Positions 36,144 to 46,374 of a stretch of DNA of 64,000 bases are shown piece after piece; the stretch's first letter is position 1, and each line of letters starts with the position of its first letter. Source of the stretch: Chitinophaga ginsengisoli (GTDB lineage: Bacteria; Bacteroidota; Bacteroidia; Chitinophagales; Chitinophagaceae); NCBI RefSeq assembly GCF_003014595.1, contig NZ_PYGK01000003.1, positions 434,001 through 498,000 on the forward strand, in the 5' to 3' direction. The position numbers and the translations under genes are program-made. Under the pieces are notes generated by a model. The model was given only the letters and a program-made list of their open reading frames with translations, searched no databases and had not been told where the DNA came from.

Positions 36144-37100
36144 TTATTCTTCATGCTTCTTTAATATTATGACGGTGTCTTTTTTCCCTATCTCTGCATT
36201 GGTCATGAAAGCGATAGACGCCAGCACATTCTCTGCCGTTTCGCCTGTAAAAGTAGCTGTTACCGGCAATTGCAGCAAGGCAGCATCTGCGCTAACATTT
36301 ACATGATAAATTATTTCAATGGTCTGCAATACTTCCGATAAGGGGGTATCTGCAAATACCAGCTGCTGTTTCGTGGCATCTGCCACATGTGCTGCGATCC
36401 TGAAAGGAACCTTTTCTTCCTGTTGTTCCAGCAGCATACCTGCCGACAGTATCACACTATCCTTGCTGCTTCTGTCTGTCACCATGATCTGTCCCGTATC
36501 CACATGTATGCGCAACGCGCCTTTTTTACCGGTTGCTACATCCACCATAAAACGGGTGCCTAACACTTTTATGGTCCTCTCTCCCAGTTTTATTATAAAC
36601 GGGCGAGTGGCATCCGGCGTTACATCAAAGATGGCTTTTCCTTCCAGAGACACTTCCCGCTGCCTGCTGCCGAAGCCCGTCATTACCAGCAGCTGAGCCT
36701 TCTCTTCCAGTTGAACAGTGGTACCGTCTTTCAGTTGCGCCAGTACCGGTCCTGTAAACCGTTGTGTGCGACTGTTACGGGCCGTCAGCCATAAGAGTCC
36801 CGCTCCCGCAGCAAATAGTATCACGGCTGCTGCCGCCCACCACTTACGCCATCTGTAGGTGACCACCTTTCCGCCCATCCTGGCGTTCAGGGATTGCCAG
36901 GCACGTTCCGTGTCAGCAGGTGTCACTACTATATGGGGCTGTTCCTCCAGCAACTTTTCAAGTGCTGACAACAGCCCGGGGTGATCAGGATCACTTTTCA
37001 GCCAGTCGTCCACCCACTGGCGTTCAGCTGTATCAGCTTCATCCAGCAGATATTTACATAGCAAGGCGTATAACGCCTCATCAGCATACAGTTTAGTCAT
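36144..37100 (-). CDS. FecR family anti-sigma factor
   Basis: A 318-residue single-pass inner-membrane regulator. The cytosolic N-terminal part (YALLCKYLLDEADTAERQWVDDWL) binds the sigma factor, a hydrophobic segment WWAAAAVILFAAGAGLLWLT lies near residues 84-103, and the periplasmic FecR domain (GFGSRQREVSLEGKAIFDVTPDATRPFIIKLGERTIKVLGTRFMV) follows, with a C-terminal STN-contact region (TPLSEVLQTIEIIYHVNV). The frame extends upstream, but the ATG at 37100 (MTKLYADEALY) is the natural start. It lies between its cognate sigma gene and the STN receptor. Confidence 0.9.
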   Translation of the reverse strand: MTKLYADEALYALLCKYLLDEADTAERQWVDDWLKSDPDHPGLLSALEKLLEEQPHIVVTPADTERAWQSLNARMGGKVVTYRWRKWWAAAAVILFAAGAGLLWLTARNSRTQRFTGPVLAQLKDGTTVQLEEKAQLLVMTGFGSRQREVSLEGKAIFDVTPDATRPFIIKLGERTIKVLGTRFMVDVATGKKGALRIHVDTGQIMVTDRSSKDSVILSAGMLLEQQEEKVPFRIAAHVADATKQQLVFADTPLSEVLQTIEIIYHVNVSADAALLQLPVTATFTGETAENVLASIAFMTNAEIGKKDTVIILKKHEE

Positions 37101-37351
37101 CGAACAGTTTGTAGTATTTAAAACAGATGAAAGCAGGCAAAAGCACAACAAGGCTTTCTTACGGTAACAGACGCAGGCTATAGCAGGTTTCCCCTATCGG
37201 GTATGCAAATATTCGCAAAAATTATAAAAGATAATTCCGGGAAACAAAACGCATTGGTACTCCGCCAGCAATCCCCTTGCCCCCATGAGGCTCCCAATGA
37301 TACCCCGGCCCCGGCATCCCTGATGATTGTTATACAAAAGTGACATCATCG

Positions 37352-37406
37352 CTTGTTCTCTGCCTCTTCTCTGCTAAGTCTCTGCTTCTTCTCTGCTTGT
37401 TCTCTC
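37352..37406. repeat. Tandem array, five 11-bp units, consensus CTTGTTCTCTG
   Basis: Five directly abutting units, each exactly 11 bp: CTTGTTCTCTG, CCTCTTCTCTG, CTAAGTCTCTG, CTTCTTCTCTG, CTTGTTCTCTC. It lies in the 424-bp gap between the sigma-factor stop and the FecR start, within the presumed operon. A related 5 x 11 array lies at 53913-53967. I see no gene in this gap. Confidence 0.85.
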
Positions 37407-37524
37407 CCGTTTTTTTGGTCAAAATAGTATCAGTAGCCTATTATTTTCAACACACATGTATGCAGTGTCAACAGCAGTAACCGGCTCAGATCTTCCCCGA
37501 AGGGGTAAAATCATTCCGCACAGA

Positions 37525-38034
37525 TCATAACAACAGCACGTGGAGGTATTCCTTCAGCTCTTTATGCATGATTTTCAATGCCTTTCCCATCTGATTTTCC
37601 ACGGTTTTCACGGAGATATTCATCACATCTGCTATTTCGGCGTATTTTAATTGTTGCTGCCGACTGAGTATAAATACTTCACGGCAACGATCGGGCAGCA
37701 CTTCCAATGCCCGGTGATACATCCGTTCCAGCTCCCAGGCGGGCGACTGTGCCTGCCCACCGGCCGCATGCAGATCGCCGGCTACCTGCTCCTTTTCCTG
37801 CCTCACCGTTTCCTTCCGCCAGTTACTGATAGCGGTATTCCGGATGGCAGCAAACAGGTAAGATCTCATAGCCCCCGTAACATCAATGGTTTCCCGTTTC
37901 TCCCACAACCGCAGGAACACCTGCTGCACTACTTCCTCGGCCTCGTGGAGGTCGCCGGTGTAATGCACCGCAAATGCCAGACAAGCGGCATGATGGTCTC
38001 TAAAGGTATTTTCAAATGTACGACGGTCCAGCAT
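37525..38034 (-). CDS. ECF RNA polymerase sigma factor
   Basis: A 169-residue sigma-70-family ECF factor: region 2 (FENTFRDHHAACLAFAVHYTGDLHEAEEVVQQVFLRLWEKR) and region 4 (LPDRCREVFILSRQQQLKYAEIADVMNISVKTVENQMGKAL) are both complete. It should be held by the FecR protein encoded next and direct transcription of the downstream receptor operon. Two starts are possible, ATG 38052 and ATG 38034; a TATCTTTA box directly abuts the first, so I prefer 38034. It is divergent from pyrD. Confidence 0.9.
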   Translation of the reverse strand: MLDRRTFENTFRDHHAACLAFAVHYTGDLHEAEEVVQQVFLRLWEKRETIDVTGAMRSYLFAAIRNTAISNWRKETVRQEKEQVAGDLHAAGGQAQSPAWELERMYHRALEVLPDRCREVFILSRQQQLKYAEIADVMNISVKTVENQMGKALKIMHKELKEYLHVLLL

Positions 38035-38149
38035 TGGTATGTAAGGCGCCATAAAGATATAATATATACCGGGTTTTATTGTGTTATCTCCTGACTATCA
38101 TTCTTTCCGTGTATTCAAACCGGGAGGAATGACTATTGCCTAACTTATT

Positions 38150-38157
38150 TATCTTTG
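38150..38157 (+). promoter_or_regulatory. -7 box of pyrD (TATCTTTG)
   Basis: An exact TAnnTTTG match 7 nt upstream of the pyrD ATG, followed by TGCCCGC. No -33 TTG at the expected spacing was found. Implies a very short or absent leader. Confidence 0.45.
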
Positions 38158-38164
38158 TGCCCGC

Positions 38165-39187
38165 ATGTATAATCTTATCAAAAATATACTCTTCCGCTTC
38201 CCGCCGGAGAGCATTCACTACAAGGTGATGAAAGGCCTCAAGGTGATGCATAATATCCCCCTGGGCAAAAATATCGTACGTTCTTTCTGTCAGCCGACAC
38301 GCAAGGACCTGGAAAGGCAATTATGGGGACTGACCTTTAAGAACCCCGTAGGACTGGCAGCCGGCTTTGATAAAGACGCCCGCTTCACAGACGAACTGGC
38401 CAGCCTGGGATTCGGATTTGTGGAAATCGGCACCGTCACCCCGGTGGCACAACCCGGCAATGATCAACCCCGCCTGTTCCGTCTTCCTGCCGACCAGGCT
38501 CTCATCAACCGGATGGGCTTCAATAACGGAGGCGCCATGGCTGCTGCCAAACGCCTGCAGAAAAGGAAATCAGATATTATCATCGGGGGTAATATCGGTA
38601 AGAACAAGATCACGCCGAATGAACAGGCCATCAACGATTATGAGAAATGTTTCCATACACTGTTTGATGTGGTGGATTATTTCGTTGTGAACGTCAGCTC
38701 TCCCAATACGCCTAATCTGCGTGCATTGCAGGAGAAAGAGCCTTTAAAACAGCTGCTGCATCATTTACAGATGCTGAATGCACAAAAGCCGAAACCCAAA
38801 CCTATTCTGCTGAAAATAGCGCCTGACCTGACTACCAGTCAGCTGGACGATATTATCGAGATCGTACAGGAAACCAAACTGGCCGGTATTGTTGCTACCA
38901 ATACAACGATCGACAGGGAGAACTTACAAACACCTGCAGAAGAAGTAGCCGCTATCGGCTCAGGAGGTCTCAGTGGCCTGCCGGTGAAGGAGAAAGCGAC
39001 AGAAGTGATCCGGTATATACACAAACACACCAATGGCGCTGTGCCTATCATTGCCGTAGGAGGTATCTTCACCGCTGCCGATGCACAGGAGAAACTGGAT
39101 GCAGGGGCGTCGCTGGTACAGGTGTATACAGGCTTTGTATACGAAGGACCGACGATTGTAAAGAAGATCTGTGAAGGATTAAAATAA
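38165..39187 (+). CDS. pyrD: Dihydroorotate dehydrogenase (quinone), class 2
   Basis: A 340-residue FMN enzyme oxidising dihydroorotate to orotate in pyrimidine synthesis, using quinone. The class 2 N-terminal membrane-contact helices ([22 protein letters not shown]) are present. FMN and substrate motifs include [13 protein letters not shown] (60-72), INRMGFNN (114-121), and [11 protein letters not shown] with the class 2 catalytic Ser near 179. Further FMN-site segments are [12 protein letters not shown] and [27 protein letters not shown]. It is monocistronic with a strong terminator. Confidence 0.95.
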   Translation: MYNLIKNILFRFPPESIHYKVMKGLKVMHNIPLGKNIVRSFCQPTRKDLERQLWGLTFKNPVGLAAGFDKDARFTDELASLGFGFVEIGTVTPVAQPGNDQPRLFRLPADQALINRMGFNNGGAMAAAKRLQKRKSDIIIGGNIGKNKITPNEQAINDYEKCFHTLFDVVDYFVVNVSSPNTPNLRALQEKEPLKQLLHHLQMLNAQKPKPKPILLKIAPDLTTSQLDDIIEIVQETKLAGIVATNTTIDRENLQTPAEEVAAIGSGGLSGLPVKEKATEVIRYIHKHTNGAVPIIAVGGIFTAADAQEKLDAGASLVQVYTGFVYEGPTIVKKICEGLK

Positions 39188-39200
39188 TCATACTATAAAC

Positions 39201-39243
39201 ACTACAGGCGTCATATGTACGGTGTACACGTGACGCCTGTAGT
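39201..39243. terminator. Bidirectional terminator between pyrD and GH127 gene
   Basis: Perfect 13-bp arms ACTACAGGCGTCA / TGACGCCTGTAGT with further GTAC pairing in the loop. It lies 13 nt after the pyrD stop and 26 nt before the convergent GH127 stop. Confidence 0.8.
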
Positions 39244-39269
39244 ATTAAAATTGGAGTGTTGCTGATGGA

Positions 39270-41270
39270 TTACCTGGCCAATATTTCCACATCCACTATT
39301 TTCTCAGGAAACCACACATTCATTTCCCCTTCTCCCCTGTTTGCCCAGGCATAATACGGGATCAGCGTTACCTGCTTCGCCACCGTACTTACCTGTTGTT
39401 GCTGTTCATTCACATTGATGCTTTTGCCTTCCCCTTTCAGTACCACCACACCATTCAGCAGCTCCTTTCTTACTTCAGGCTGAAATACATCAGGCAATAA
39501 GAGATTGCTGGTACGGCCATCATTATCCTTCCATTCTGCACAATACATCAATGGTCCACGCTGGATAGCCACCTTACCATTATCGTCCTTCACCTGCTGG
39601 TCGGCCAATACTTCATGTGTCTCCATCGGCAGTTGTACTTCCACTACATCTTTTTTGTTCCACTTCCTGTTGATCACTGCATATCCCTGCTCCAGCTGAT
39701 AACTTACCGGCTGGCCATTCACTTTGATCAACACACTATCTGCCTTGCCGCCCTTGAAATAATAGATCCCTCCGGGAATAGCCTCCTGCCTGGCCCAGCC
39801 GGGTATACGCACCTTTAAGGTGAATTCAGTGGCGGCAGATGGATCGATATTGAAACGCAGGTCGCCCTCCCAAGGATAGTTGTTCGACTGCACAATCTTT
39901 ACCTTTTGCTTTTCTACCTGCAATGATGCCGTGTTGTTCATAAACAGGTTGACATACACTTCACGTCCCTTCTGCGCATAGATGTAACCTGGCAGCGAAG
40001 GCAGGAAGCGCGCCATATTTGTAGGACAGCAGGAACATTCAAACCATCCTGAGCGTGTTTCCTCCAAACTATGATAATGCATGCCTTTACGCACCTGCAT
40101 GGCATTGGTATAGAAGAAAGATTTACCGTCCAGTCCTACACCAGATATCAGTCCATTGTACAGCACCTTCTCCAGCAGATCCACATACTTTGCATCGCCA
40201 TGCAACTGGAACATGCGCTGATTCCAATAGACGTTACCGATAGCCGCACAAGTCTCATTATAAGCGGTCGCATTGGGCAGGTCATAGTTCTCACCGAAGC
40301 GCTCACCATCAGGGATGGCACCTATTCCCCCCTGCACATAGATCTTTTTGGTAGTCATATTATTCCATATCCTGTCAATAGCATCCAGATACGCCGTATC
40401 GCCTTCCAGTGTGGCAATATCAGCCATTGCTGAATACAGGTACATCGCTCTCACAGCATGTCCTACTGCTTCGGATTGCTTTATTACCGGCTCCTCGTCC
40501 TGCCAGTATTTACCATTCTCCCATGGATTCCGGCTTTTGGTATTATACTGCCGCTTACCTCTTTCATCGATGAAGAATTTTGCCAGCTGCAGGTATTCTT
40601 TCTTCCCGGTAACGCGGTATAAACGTACCAGTCCCATCTCCACTATTTCATGTCCGGGTGCTACACCACGTTTGCCAGGGCCAAAAGTCTGTACCAGCAG
40701 ATCTGCATTCTTCAGGGCGATATCCAGGAAATTGCGTTTGCCGGTAGCCAGATAATGTGCGCAGGCTGCTTCAAACATATGCCCGGAATTATATAGTTCA
40801 TGACTCCCATCATGCTCTTTCACCCATCGTTCTGGTCCTGACCAGTCGTGTGGATGCAATGGGTCAATTGTTCTCGCCGTATACAGGTATCCATCCGGTT
40901 CCTGCGCTTTGCCAACAATTGCGATCAGCAAATCTACATAGGCGTCCATCTTCTTATCGGGCGTAACAGCCATAGAGTAAGAAGCCCCTTCGATGGTCTT
41001 GTAGATATCCGTATCATCGAACGGGAACTTCGTACAGAATTTTCCTTCTTTCGCTGCGGCCATTTCAAAGTTCTTCACACGGCCAGTACTTTCACATCTT
41101 GCAAAGGAGGCAGGAATCGTCACATGATGATTCGTACGTACACGCGGCAGCCAGAAACTGTCGGTCAGCTGTACGGCGGTGAAATTCACGGGCCTCACTG
41201 GATAGTCCGCCTGCTGTGCGCAAAGTGGCATTGCATACAGTAATGCGAGCGATAACAATTGTTTTTTCAT
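39270..41270 (-). CDS. GH127 beta-L-arabinofuranosidase-like enzyme
   Basis: A 666-residue secreted hydrolase (signal LLSLALLYAMPLCAQ) of the DUF1680/GH127 family, whose characterised member HypBA1 removes beta-L-arabinofuranose using a Cys nucleophile held by zinc. The expected residues are present: Glu339-Thr-Cys341 and the Cys pair 414-415 in FECSCCPTN. A catalytic (alpha/alpha)6 barrel is followed by beta domains containing GGIYYFKGG and NRKWNKKDVVEVQLPM. The frame runs upstream into the SusD gene; the ATG at 41270 starts the signal peptide. It lies 13 nt after the SusD stop, so it acts on the imported or surface-bound sugar of this locus. Confidence 0.9.
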   Translation of the reverse strand: MKKQLLSLALLYAMPLCAQQADYPVRPVNFTAVQLTDSFWLPRVRTNHHVTIPASFARCESTGRVKNFEMAAAKEGKFCTKFPFDDTDIYKTIEGASYSMAVTPDKKMDAYVDLLIAIVGKAQEPDGYLYTARTIDPLHPHDWSGPERWVKEHDGSHELYNSGHMFEAACAHYLATGKRNFLDIALKNADLLVQTFGPGKRGVAPGHEIVEMGLVRLYRVTGKKEYLQLAKFFIDERGKRQYNTKSRNPWENGKYWQDEEPVIKQSEAVGHAVRAMYLYSAMADIATLEGDTAYLDAIDRIWNNMTTKKIYVQGGIGAIPDGERFGENYDLPNATAYNETCAAIGNVYWNQRMFQLHGDAKYVDLLEKVLYNGLISGVGLDGKSFFYTNAMQVRKGMHYHSLEETRSGWFECSCCPTNMARFLPSLPGYIYAQKGREVYVNLFMNNTASLQVEKQKVKIVQSNNYPWEGDLRFNIDPSAATEFTLKVRIPGWARQEAIPGGIYYFKGGKADSVLIKVNGQPVSYQLEQGYAVINRKWNKKDVVEVQLPMETHEVLADQQVKDDNGKVAIQRGPLMYCAEWKDNDGRTSNLLLPDVFQPEVRKELLNGVVVLKGEGKSINVNEQQQQVSTVAKQVTLIPYYAWANRGEGEMNVWFPEKIVDVEILAR

Positions 41271-41283
41271 AACCCTATATAAA

Positions 41284-42900
41284 TTAATAACCATGATTCT
41301 GTTGAAGATTGCCGTTCTTATTGATCTCCGTACGGGGAATAGGAAACAGTTCCCGGTAGTCGCCATTAGGTGTATGCGAGAACCATGACTTTTTGGTAAA
41401 CACCTTAAAGCGGATCAGGTCCTGCCGGCGACGGTCTTCCTGTGTAAATTCCCAGCCCAGTTCATCCAGGAAACGGCCATACTGGATATCAGCACCTCCT
41501 TCCTTCGTCTGATTCAGGTGATCGCGCAAACCGTAGTCATACACACTTCCCTTCAGCAGATCAGCACCTGTGACAAGGGCTTTCTCCGGATGCTCTGTAA
41601 AATTCCGTTGTCTTACCTGTGTTACCAGCGCAGCTGCCTCATCTGCCTTATTGTTCCTTAACAGGCTTTCCGCTTTCATCATCAGAATGTCTGCATAGCG
41701 GAATAAAGGCCAGTCATTGCTCAGCTGTACATTGGCTTTCTGCTTGATCTCAAATTTACCTAAACGGAAACCATGTATTTCTTCTGATTGATCAATACCC
41801 GGTACTTCGTTGACAAAGGCCAGTGGTTTACCGGTGTAAGCGCCCATTGTACATTTCAGTTCAGCACCAGCAGCGCTGTACTGCTGTCCTTTGATCCAGT
41901 TATCGCGATAGCGTGCATCGTCCAGATCAAATGTATTGATGAACTGGGGAACAGCGCAGATACCTCCCCATGGAGTAGACTTGAGATTATAAGTAGCCTG
42001 GCAGGCAGGCTGTAATGTCTGCATATGAATATCAAAGGCATTCCAGTTCGTTACATATGTTTCATCAAATGGCAGTGCGAAGATGATCTCTTTGGAATTC
42101 TCGTTATCTGTTACAAATACGCTACGTTGTACAGGTTCCAGTATAAATCCCTTTCCCGAATTGATGATGGCATCACAGGCAGTAATACATTCATCCCATG
42201 CAGAAGTGCCGCTGTATACCTCTGCGTTCAGGTACATCTTTGCCAGTAGTGCATAGGCTGCCCACTGATTGAACTTGCCATAGGTTGTCTTATCATTCTT
42301 ATCACTCAGTAATGGGAGATTATCCTTTATTTCCTTGACGATGAATTCATATACTTCTTTACGCGTGCTCTGTTTCGGCAGGAATCCATCAGGCACGTCA
42401 AACTTTGTCACGATAGGCACATTGCCATATACATCGCACAGCACATAATAATAAGAGGCACGTAATACTTTCAGCTCTGCCAGTGTTTCCTCTTTACCAT
42501 TGCTGACAGGAATGCTTCCCGATTCAAGCTGATAGATCACACGGTTGCAATTGGTAATACCGGCATAAGTACGGTTCCAGGTATTGATGGTCACATCATC
42601 ATCAGCCGTCCACTTATGCTCATGCAAACGGCGATAGATACCGCCATCCACCCAGCCATTGGGACGTGCAGGAATCACCGCTTCATCAGACGTAGCTTCC
42701 TGTATGCGGGCATAACCATTCCAGTCATTCAGCACAAGACGCCAGTTCACATAAGCAGCGCCCACCAGTGAAGCCAGATCTTCTGTAGAAGGATCAAATT
42801 GTCCGGCGATGATCTGGTTATAGCTTGTATCTTTTAATTTGGTGCAGGCAGACACCAGTAACAGCGTTGCCAGTAATATAGTCTTGATAGATTGTTTCAT
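41284..42900 (-). CDS. SusD/RagB family substrate-binding lipoprotein
   Basis: A 538-residue surface lipoprotein (lipobox LVSAC, Cys19) that closes over the SusC channel and binds glycan. The SusD features are visible: an N-terminal NRVIYQLESGSIP.SNGKEETLAELKVLRASYYYVLCDVYGNVPIVT TPR-like region, and the C-terminal WPLFRYADILMMKAESLLRNNKADEAAALVTQVRQRNF followed by LDELGWEFTQEDRRRQDLIRFKVF. It lies 19 nt after the SusC stop. Context with GH127 suggests an arabinoside ligand. Confidence 0.93.
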   Translation of the reverse strand: MKQSIKTILLATLLLVSACTKLKDTSYNQIIAGQFDPSTEDLASLVGAAYVNWRLVLNDWNGYARIQEATSDEAVIPARPNGWVDGGIYRRLHEHKWTADDDVTINTWNRTYAGITNCNRVIYQLESGSIPVSNGKEETLAELKVLRASYYYVLCDVYGNVPIVTKFDVPDGFLPKQSTRKEVYEFIVKEIKDNLPLLSDKNDKTTYGKFNQWAAYALLAKMYLNAEVYSGTSAWDECITACDAIINSGKGFILEPVQRSVFVTDNENSKEIIFALPFDETYVTNWNAFDIHMQTLQPACQATYNLKSTPWGGICAVPQFINTFDLDDARYRDNWIKGQQYSAAGAELKCTMGAYTGKPLAFVNEVPGIDQSEEIHGFRLGKFEIKQKANVQLSNDWPLFRYADILMMKAESLLRNNKADEAAALVTQVRQRNFTEHPEKALVTGADLLKGSVYDYGLRDHLNQTKEGGADIQYGRFLDELGWEFTQEDRRRQDLIRFKVFTKKSWFSHTPNGDYRELFPIPRTEINKNGNLQQNHGY

Positions 42901-42919
42901 AACAGCAGAAATTAACGGA

Positions 42920-45900
42920 TCAGAAATTCATGTTTACACCCACAGTAAATGTCCTCACAGAAGGATATTTATCCCTGTCATCATTGCCAGGCGCCAGTCC
43001 CAGCCTGTTCACCTCAGGATCAATACCCTTATAACCAGTGATGATAAATGTATTCAGTGTAGAGACATACATACGTGCAGAATGGATGTATTTTGACTTC
43101 AGGTTCCTGAAACTGTAACCCAATGTGATATTATCCACTTTCCAGAAATCACCATTCTCTACATAGTAGCTGTTAAACTCCAGCGGCATGTCTTTACTCA
43201 GCACTGCCTTACCGAACACTTTATCATAAGCAGATTTCAAACGGTTGTACTGCTGCAGGCCTGTGTTCTCATAATACATGCGCTGAAAGTTCAGGATCTG
43301 ATAATCGAAAGCACCGCGCATGGTAATATTCAGATCAAACTGTTTATAACGGAACGTATTGTTCCATCCGCCATAATATTTCGGAAGACCATTTCCCAGT
43401 ACACGTTTGTCTTCGAAAGCATGCTGGTAGCTGTCATAAGGAACAGGCTTTCCATCACGGCCTTCATAGATCCATTTACCATCCTGAGAAATGTCTACTA
43501 CTTTGAAGCCATAGAAATCGCCGATTTTATCACCGATGTTAACAATGTGTGTAAAGGTCTGGATCGGCTCACCGGTACCACCTGTGGTGAAGTAGTTGTT
43601 AGTAGTCTTGTAAAGATTGTTAGACAGACTTACAAGTTTATTGGTGTTGGTAGAGAAGTTCACGCTGGAGCTCCATTCGAAATTCTTTGTCTTCACCGGG
43701 ATGAAGTTTACCAGTACTTCCAGTCCTTTATTTTCCATCTTGCCTACGTTTGCACGGGTGGATGGATAGAGGTTCGGAGGACTTGGCACCTGGTAGTCAT
43801 ACAATAGTCCATTGATGCGGCGGATGTAGTAATCCACACTACCACTGATCCTGCCACTGTGCATAGAGAAATCCAACCCTGCATTCGCCTCATGTTTTTC
43901 CTCCCAGCGCAGGTCAGCATTGGGGTTCTGTGAAGGGCCCAGTGTCTGTATCCATACGCCATTTACATATACATAGCTGCTGTAGTTCAGGATAGCTACA
44001 CCGAGGAAGAGATCCGTAGGCTGCGTACCTGTAACGCCATAACCTACACGTAATTTCAGATCATCGAACAATGTTTGTCTTTTCATAAACGCCTCATTGC
44101 TGATACGCCATCCGGCAGAGATGGCAGGGAAGGTACCCCAGGGTTGTTTGGTGCCATACAGCTGGCTGGCAGCTTCATGACGTAAGCTGGCCATCAACAG
44201 GTAACGGTCATCATAACTATAGGTAGCCCTGCCAAAGAAACCAATGAGGTTTGTTTCCAGTTTATCACTGTATTCCGGTGCCAGTCCTTCTTTCAGCGCC
44301 TGTCCTATACCGATGTTGTTATAAGTAAAACGATCTGTCGGGAAGTCCCAGTTCTGCATCCAGTGACTGTTATACTCCCGCTCCTGGTAGCTGTAACCTG
44401 CCAGGGCTGTGAATTTATGTCTTCTGACATTGGCAGTGTACTGTGCTGTCAGTTCCATCAACCTATCCATGCTTTGTGAAGAACCTACCGATGCATAACC
44501 GTTCCTGCTGTCCCTCAGATTGGAGATATGCTTTTTAGTTTCTGAGTAGCCTCTGTCTTCGTTGTAGTGGGTGTAAGAGAATAAGGCGGACAGTTTCAGT
44601 CCTTGTACAGGCAACAGCGTCAATGTACCATTCAGACGTGTATTCTGTGAAGTATTCCGGCCATCGCTTTCCATGAGCCTTGACACCGGGTTTTCGTAGT
44701 TAAACAAGCCAGTCTGTTCATACCAGTTTCCCGTTGAATCACGCAACGGAGAGGTAGGATTACGGATGAGTGCCTGCCTGTAGGTATAACCATTAAAACT
44801 AAAGCCATCGCCGGTAGTGGTGTACCTGTTGTTGGCGCTCAGCATACCCAGGTTGATACGCAGTTTATCATCCAGCATACTGTGGTTGATATCGATACGG
44901 CCGGTGAAGGTCCTGTTATCCGATTTCTTCATGACACCTTCCAGCGAGCGGTAGTTCGCATTCGCGAGATAATTGGTTTTGGCATTACCACCTCTCATGG
45001 TAAGGTTATGTACATGCGTGAATGGCGTCTGTGATATTTCCTTGAGCCAGTCGGTATTAGCGCCCTGGTCCCAGGAAGCATCCCTGGTGCCGTCCTTGAT
45101 CTGTTGCCGGTAGTCTGCAGCTGTCAGCATTTCCGGTTTGCGGGCAATACTTTGTGTGCTGACATACCCGCTATATTCCACTGAATTGCTATACGTTCCA
45201 CTGGCCCTCCGGGTAGTAATGATGATCACACCATTCGTACCACGGGTACCATAAATCGCGGCAGCAGAACCATCCTTTAATACATCCACAGATTCTATGT
45301 CCTCAGGCGCTACGGTCTTCAGATCGCCGGGGATACCGTCTATCAGGACTAAGGGATCCGCATTAGCGCCCAGCAGGGTAGTATTACCACGCAACAGGAT
45401 CTGTGAGCCGCTGGTAGGATCGCCACTGGGTGTACCAATGGAAAGTCCGGCTACTTTACCTTGTAACAGCTGACCGGCATCCAGTACATTTCCCTTTACG
45501 AAGTTTTCTGATTTTACTGTAGCGACAGCGCTGGTCAGGTCTCCTTTGCGCAGGCTACCATAGCCGATCACCACAACATCCGCCAGGGAGTTATCGCTCA
45601 GGGCCATTTGGATATTCAGCTGACTACGGCCTTTGACAACTATTTCCTGTGTGCGGTAACCGATATAACTGATCAGCAGTGTATCGGCCTCATTCCTGGC
45701 TTCGAGAGAGAACACGCCTTTCTCATTAGTGATGGTACCGGCCCTTGACGATTTCACCACAATGCTCACCCCGGGCAGTGGCTGACCTTTTTCGTCGGTC
45801 ACCATCCCGGTGATCACCTTGTCCATACCCTCGGGTACCGGCAGTCCTTTTGCTACCGCCTGCATGGCGGCAGACATGGGCATTCTTTTGATAATGATAT

Positions 45901-46276
45901 ATTTCCCCTCCTGCACATAGAACAGGTCGTGGGGCAGCAGCAAGGCGTCCAGTACCTCTTTTAATGAGCGTTCCTTGTTTTCCAGTGCGGGTACGGGCGT
46001 ATTGCCGGCCAGCGCACCGTCTACTACAAAGAGGAAAGGCGCCTGCGTTTCGATACGTTTTAATACTTTATCAAGTTTTCCTTCCCTGATATTCAGTTGC
46101 AACATCACGGTGTTCAGGTCCTGTCCGCTGGTATTACGGGCAATGAGCAACAACGTTGTTGTACACAGCACTATCATGATCATGATCACTGTTCGCATTA
46201 GCTTAAACAAAAGGTCTGGTAAATAATGGTGGGTAATGCCCATAGGCCTCCCTGTCAAAATACCGTAGTATTTCAT
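42920..46276 (-). CDS. SusC/RagA TonB receptor with STN domain
   Basis: An 1118-residue outer-membrane importer. After a signal/anchor segment (VIMIMIVLCTTTLLLIA) come an STN domain (about 55-130), a CarboxypepD_reg-like domain (about 150-235: ITGMVTDEKGQPLPGVSIVVKSS...GTITNEKGVFSL), a plug with the SusC signature (IVVKGRSQLNIQMALSDNSLADVVVIGYG) and the EDIESVDVLKDGSAAAIYG box, and a barrel ending in NMNF. The STN domain pairs it with the FecR and sigma genes upstream. Together with SusD it would import arabinose-containing oligosaccharides. Confidence 0.94.
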   Translation of the reverse strand: MKYYGILTGRPMGITHHYLPDLLFKLMRTVIMIMIVLCTTTLLLIARNTSGQDLNTVMLQLNIREGKLDKVLKRIETQAPFLFVVDGALAGNTPVPALENKERSLKEVLDALLLPHDLFYVQEGKYIIIKRMPMSAAMQAVAKGLPVPEGMDKVITGMVTDEKGQPLPGVSIVVKSSRAGTITNEKGVFSLEARNEADTLLISYIGYRTQEIVVKGRSQLNIQMALSDNSLADVVVIGYGSLRKGDLTSAVATVKSENFVKGNVLDAGQLLQGKVAGLSIGTPSGDPTSGSQILLRGNTTLLGANADPLVLIDGIPGDLKTVAPEDIESVDVLKDGSAAAIYGTRGTNGVIIITTRRASGTYSNSVEYSGYVSTQSIARKPEMLTAADYRQQIKDGTRDASWDQGANTDWLKEISQTPFTHVHNLTMRGGNAKTNYLANANYRSLEGVMKKSDNRTFTGRIDINHSMLDDKLRINLGMLSANNRYTTTGDGFSFNGYTYRQALIRNPTSPLRDSTGNWYEQTGLFNYENPVSRLMESDGRNTSQNTRLNGTLTLLPVQGLKLSALFSYTHYNEDRGYSETKKHISNLRDSRNGYASVGSSQSMDRLMELTAQYTANVRRHKFTALAGYSYQEREYNSHWMQNWDFPTDRFTYNNIGIGQALKEGLAPEYSDKLETNLIGFFGRATYSYDDRYLLMASLRHEAASQLYGTKQPWGTFPAISAGWRISNEAFMKRQTLFDDLKLRVGYGVTGTQPTDLFLGVAILNYSSYVYVNGVWIQTLGPSQNPNADLRWEEKHEANAGLDFSMHSGRISGSVDYYIRRINGLLYDYQVPSPPNLYPSTRANVGKMENKGLEVLVNFIPVKTKNFEWSSSVNFSTNTNKLVSLSNNLYKTTNNYFTTGGTGEPIQTFTHIVNIGDKIGDFYGFKVVDISQDGKWIYEGRDGKPVPYDSYQHAFEDKRVLGNGLPKYYGGWNNTFRYKQFDLNITMRGAFDYQILNFQRMYYENTGLQQYNRLKSAYDKVFGKAVLSKDMPLEFNSYYVENGDFWKVDNITLGYSFRNLKSKYIHSARMYVSTLNTFIITGYKGIDPEVNRLGLAPGNDDRDKYPSVRTFTVGVNMNF

Positions 46277-46374
46277 ATCTTTAATTGCATTTTGTATGAT
46301 GTAATAGAATACAAAGCCGTAGCGCTGCGTTGCATGTATGGTTTGCAGACTCTTATGCAGACGGCGCTATGTTT

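Noticed and set aside
37352..37406. CRISPR-like array
   Set aside because: Units are 11 bp and abut without spacers, and no cas gene is in the window.
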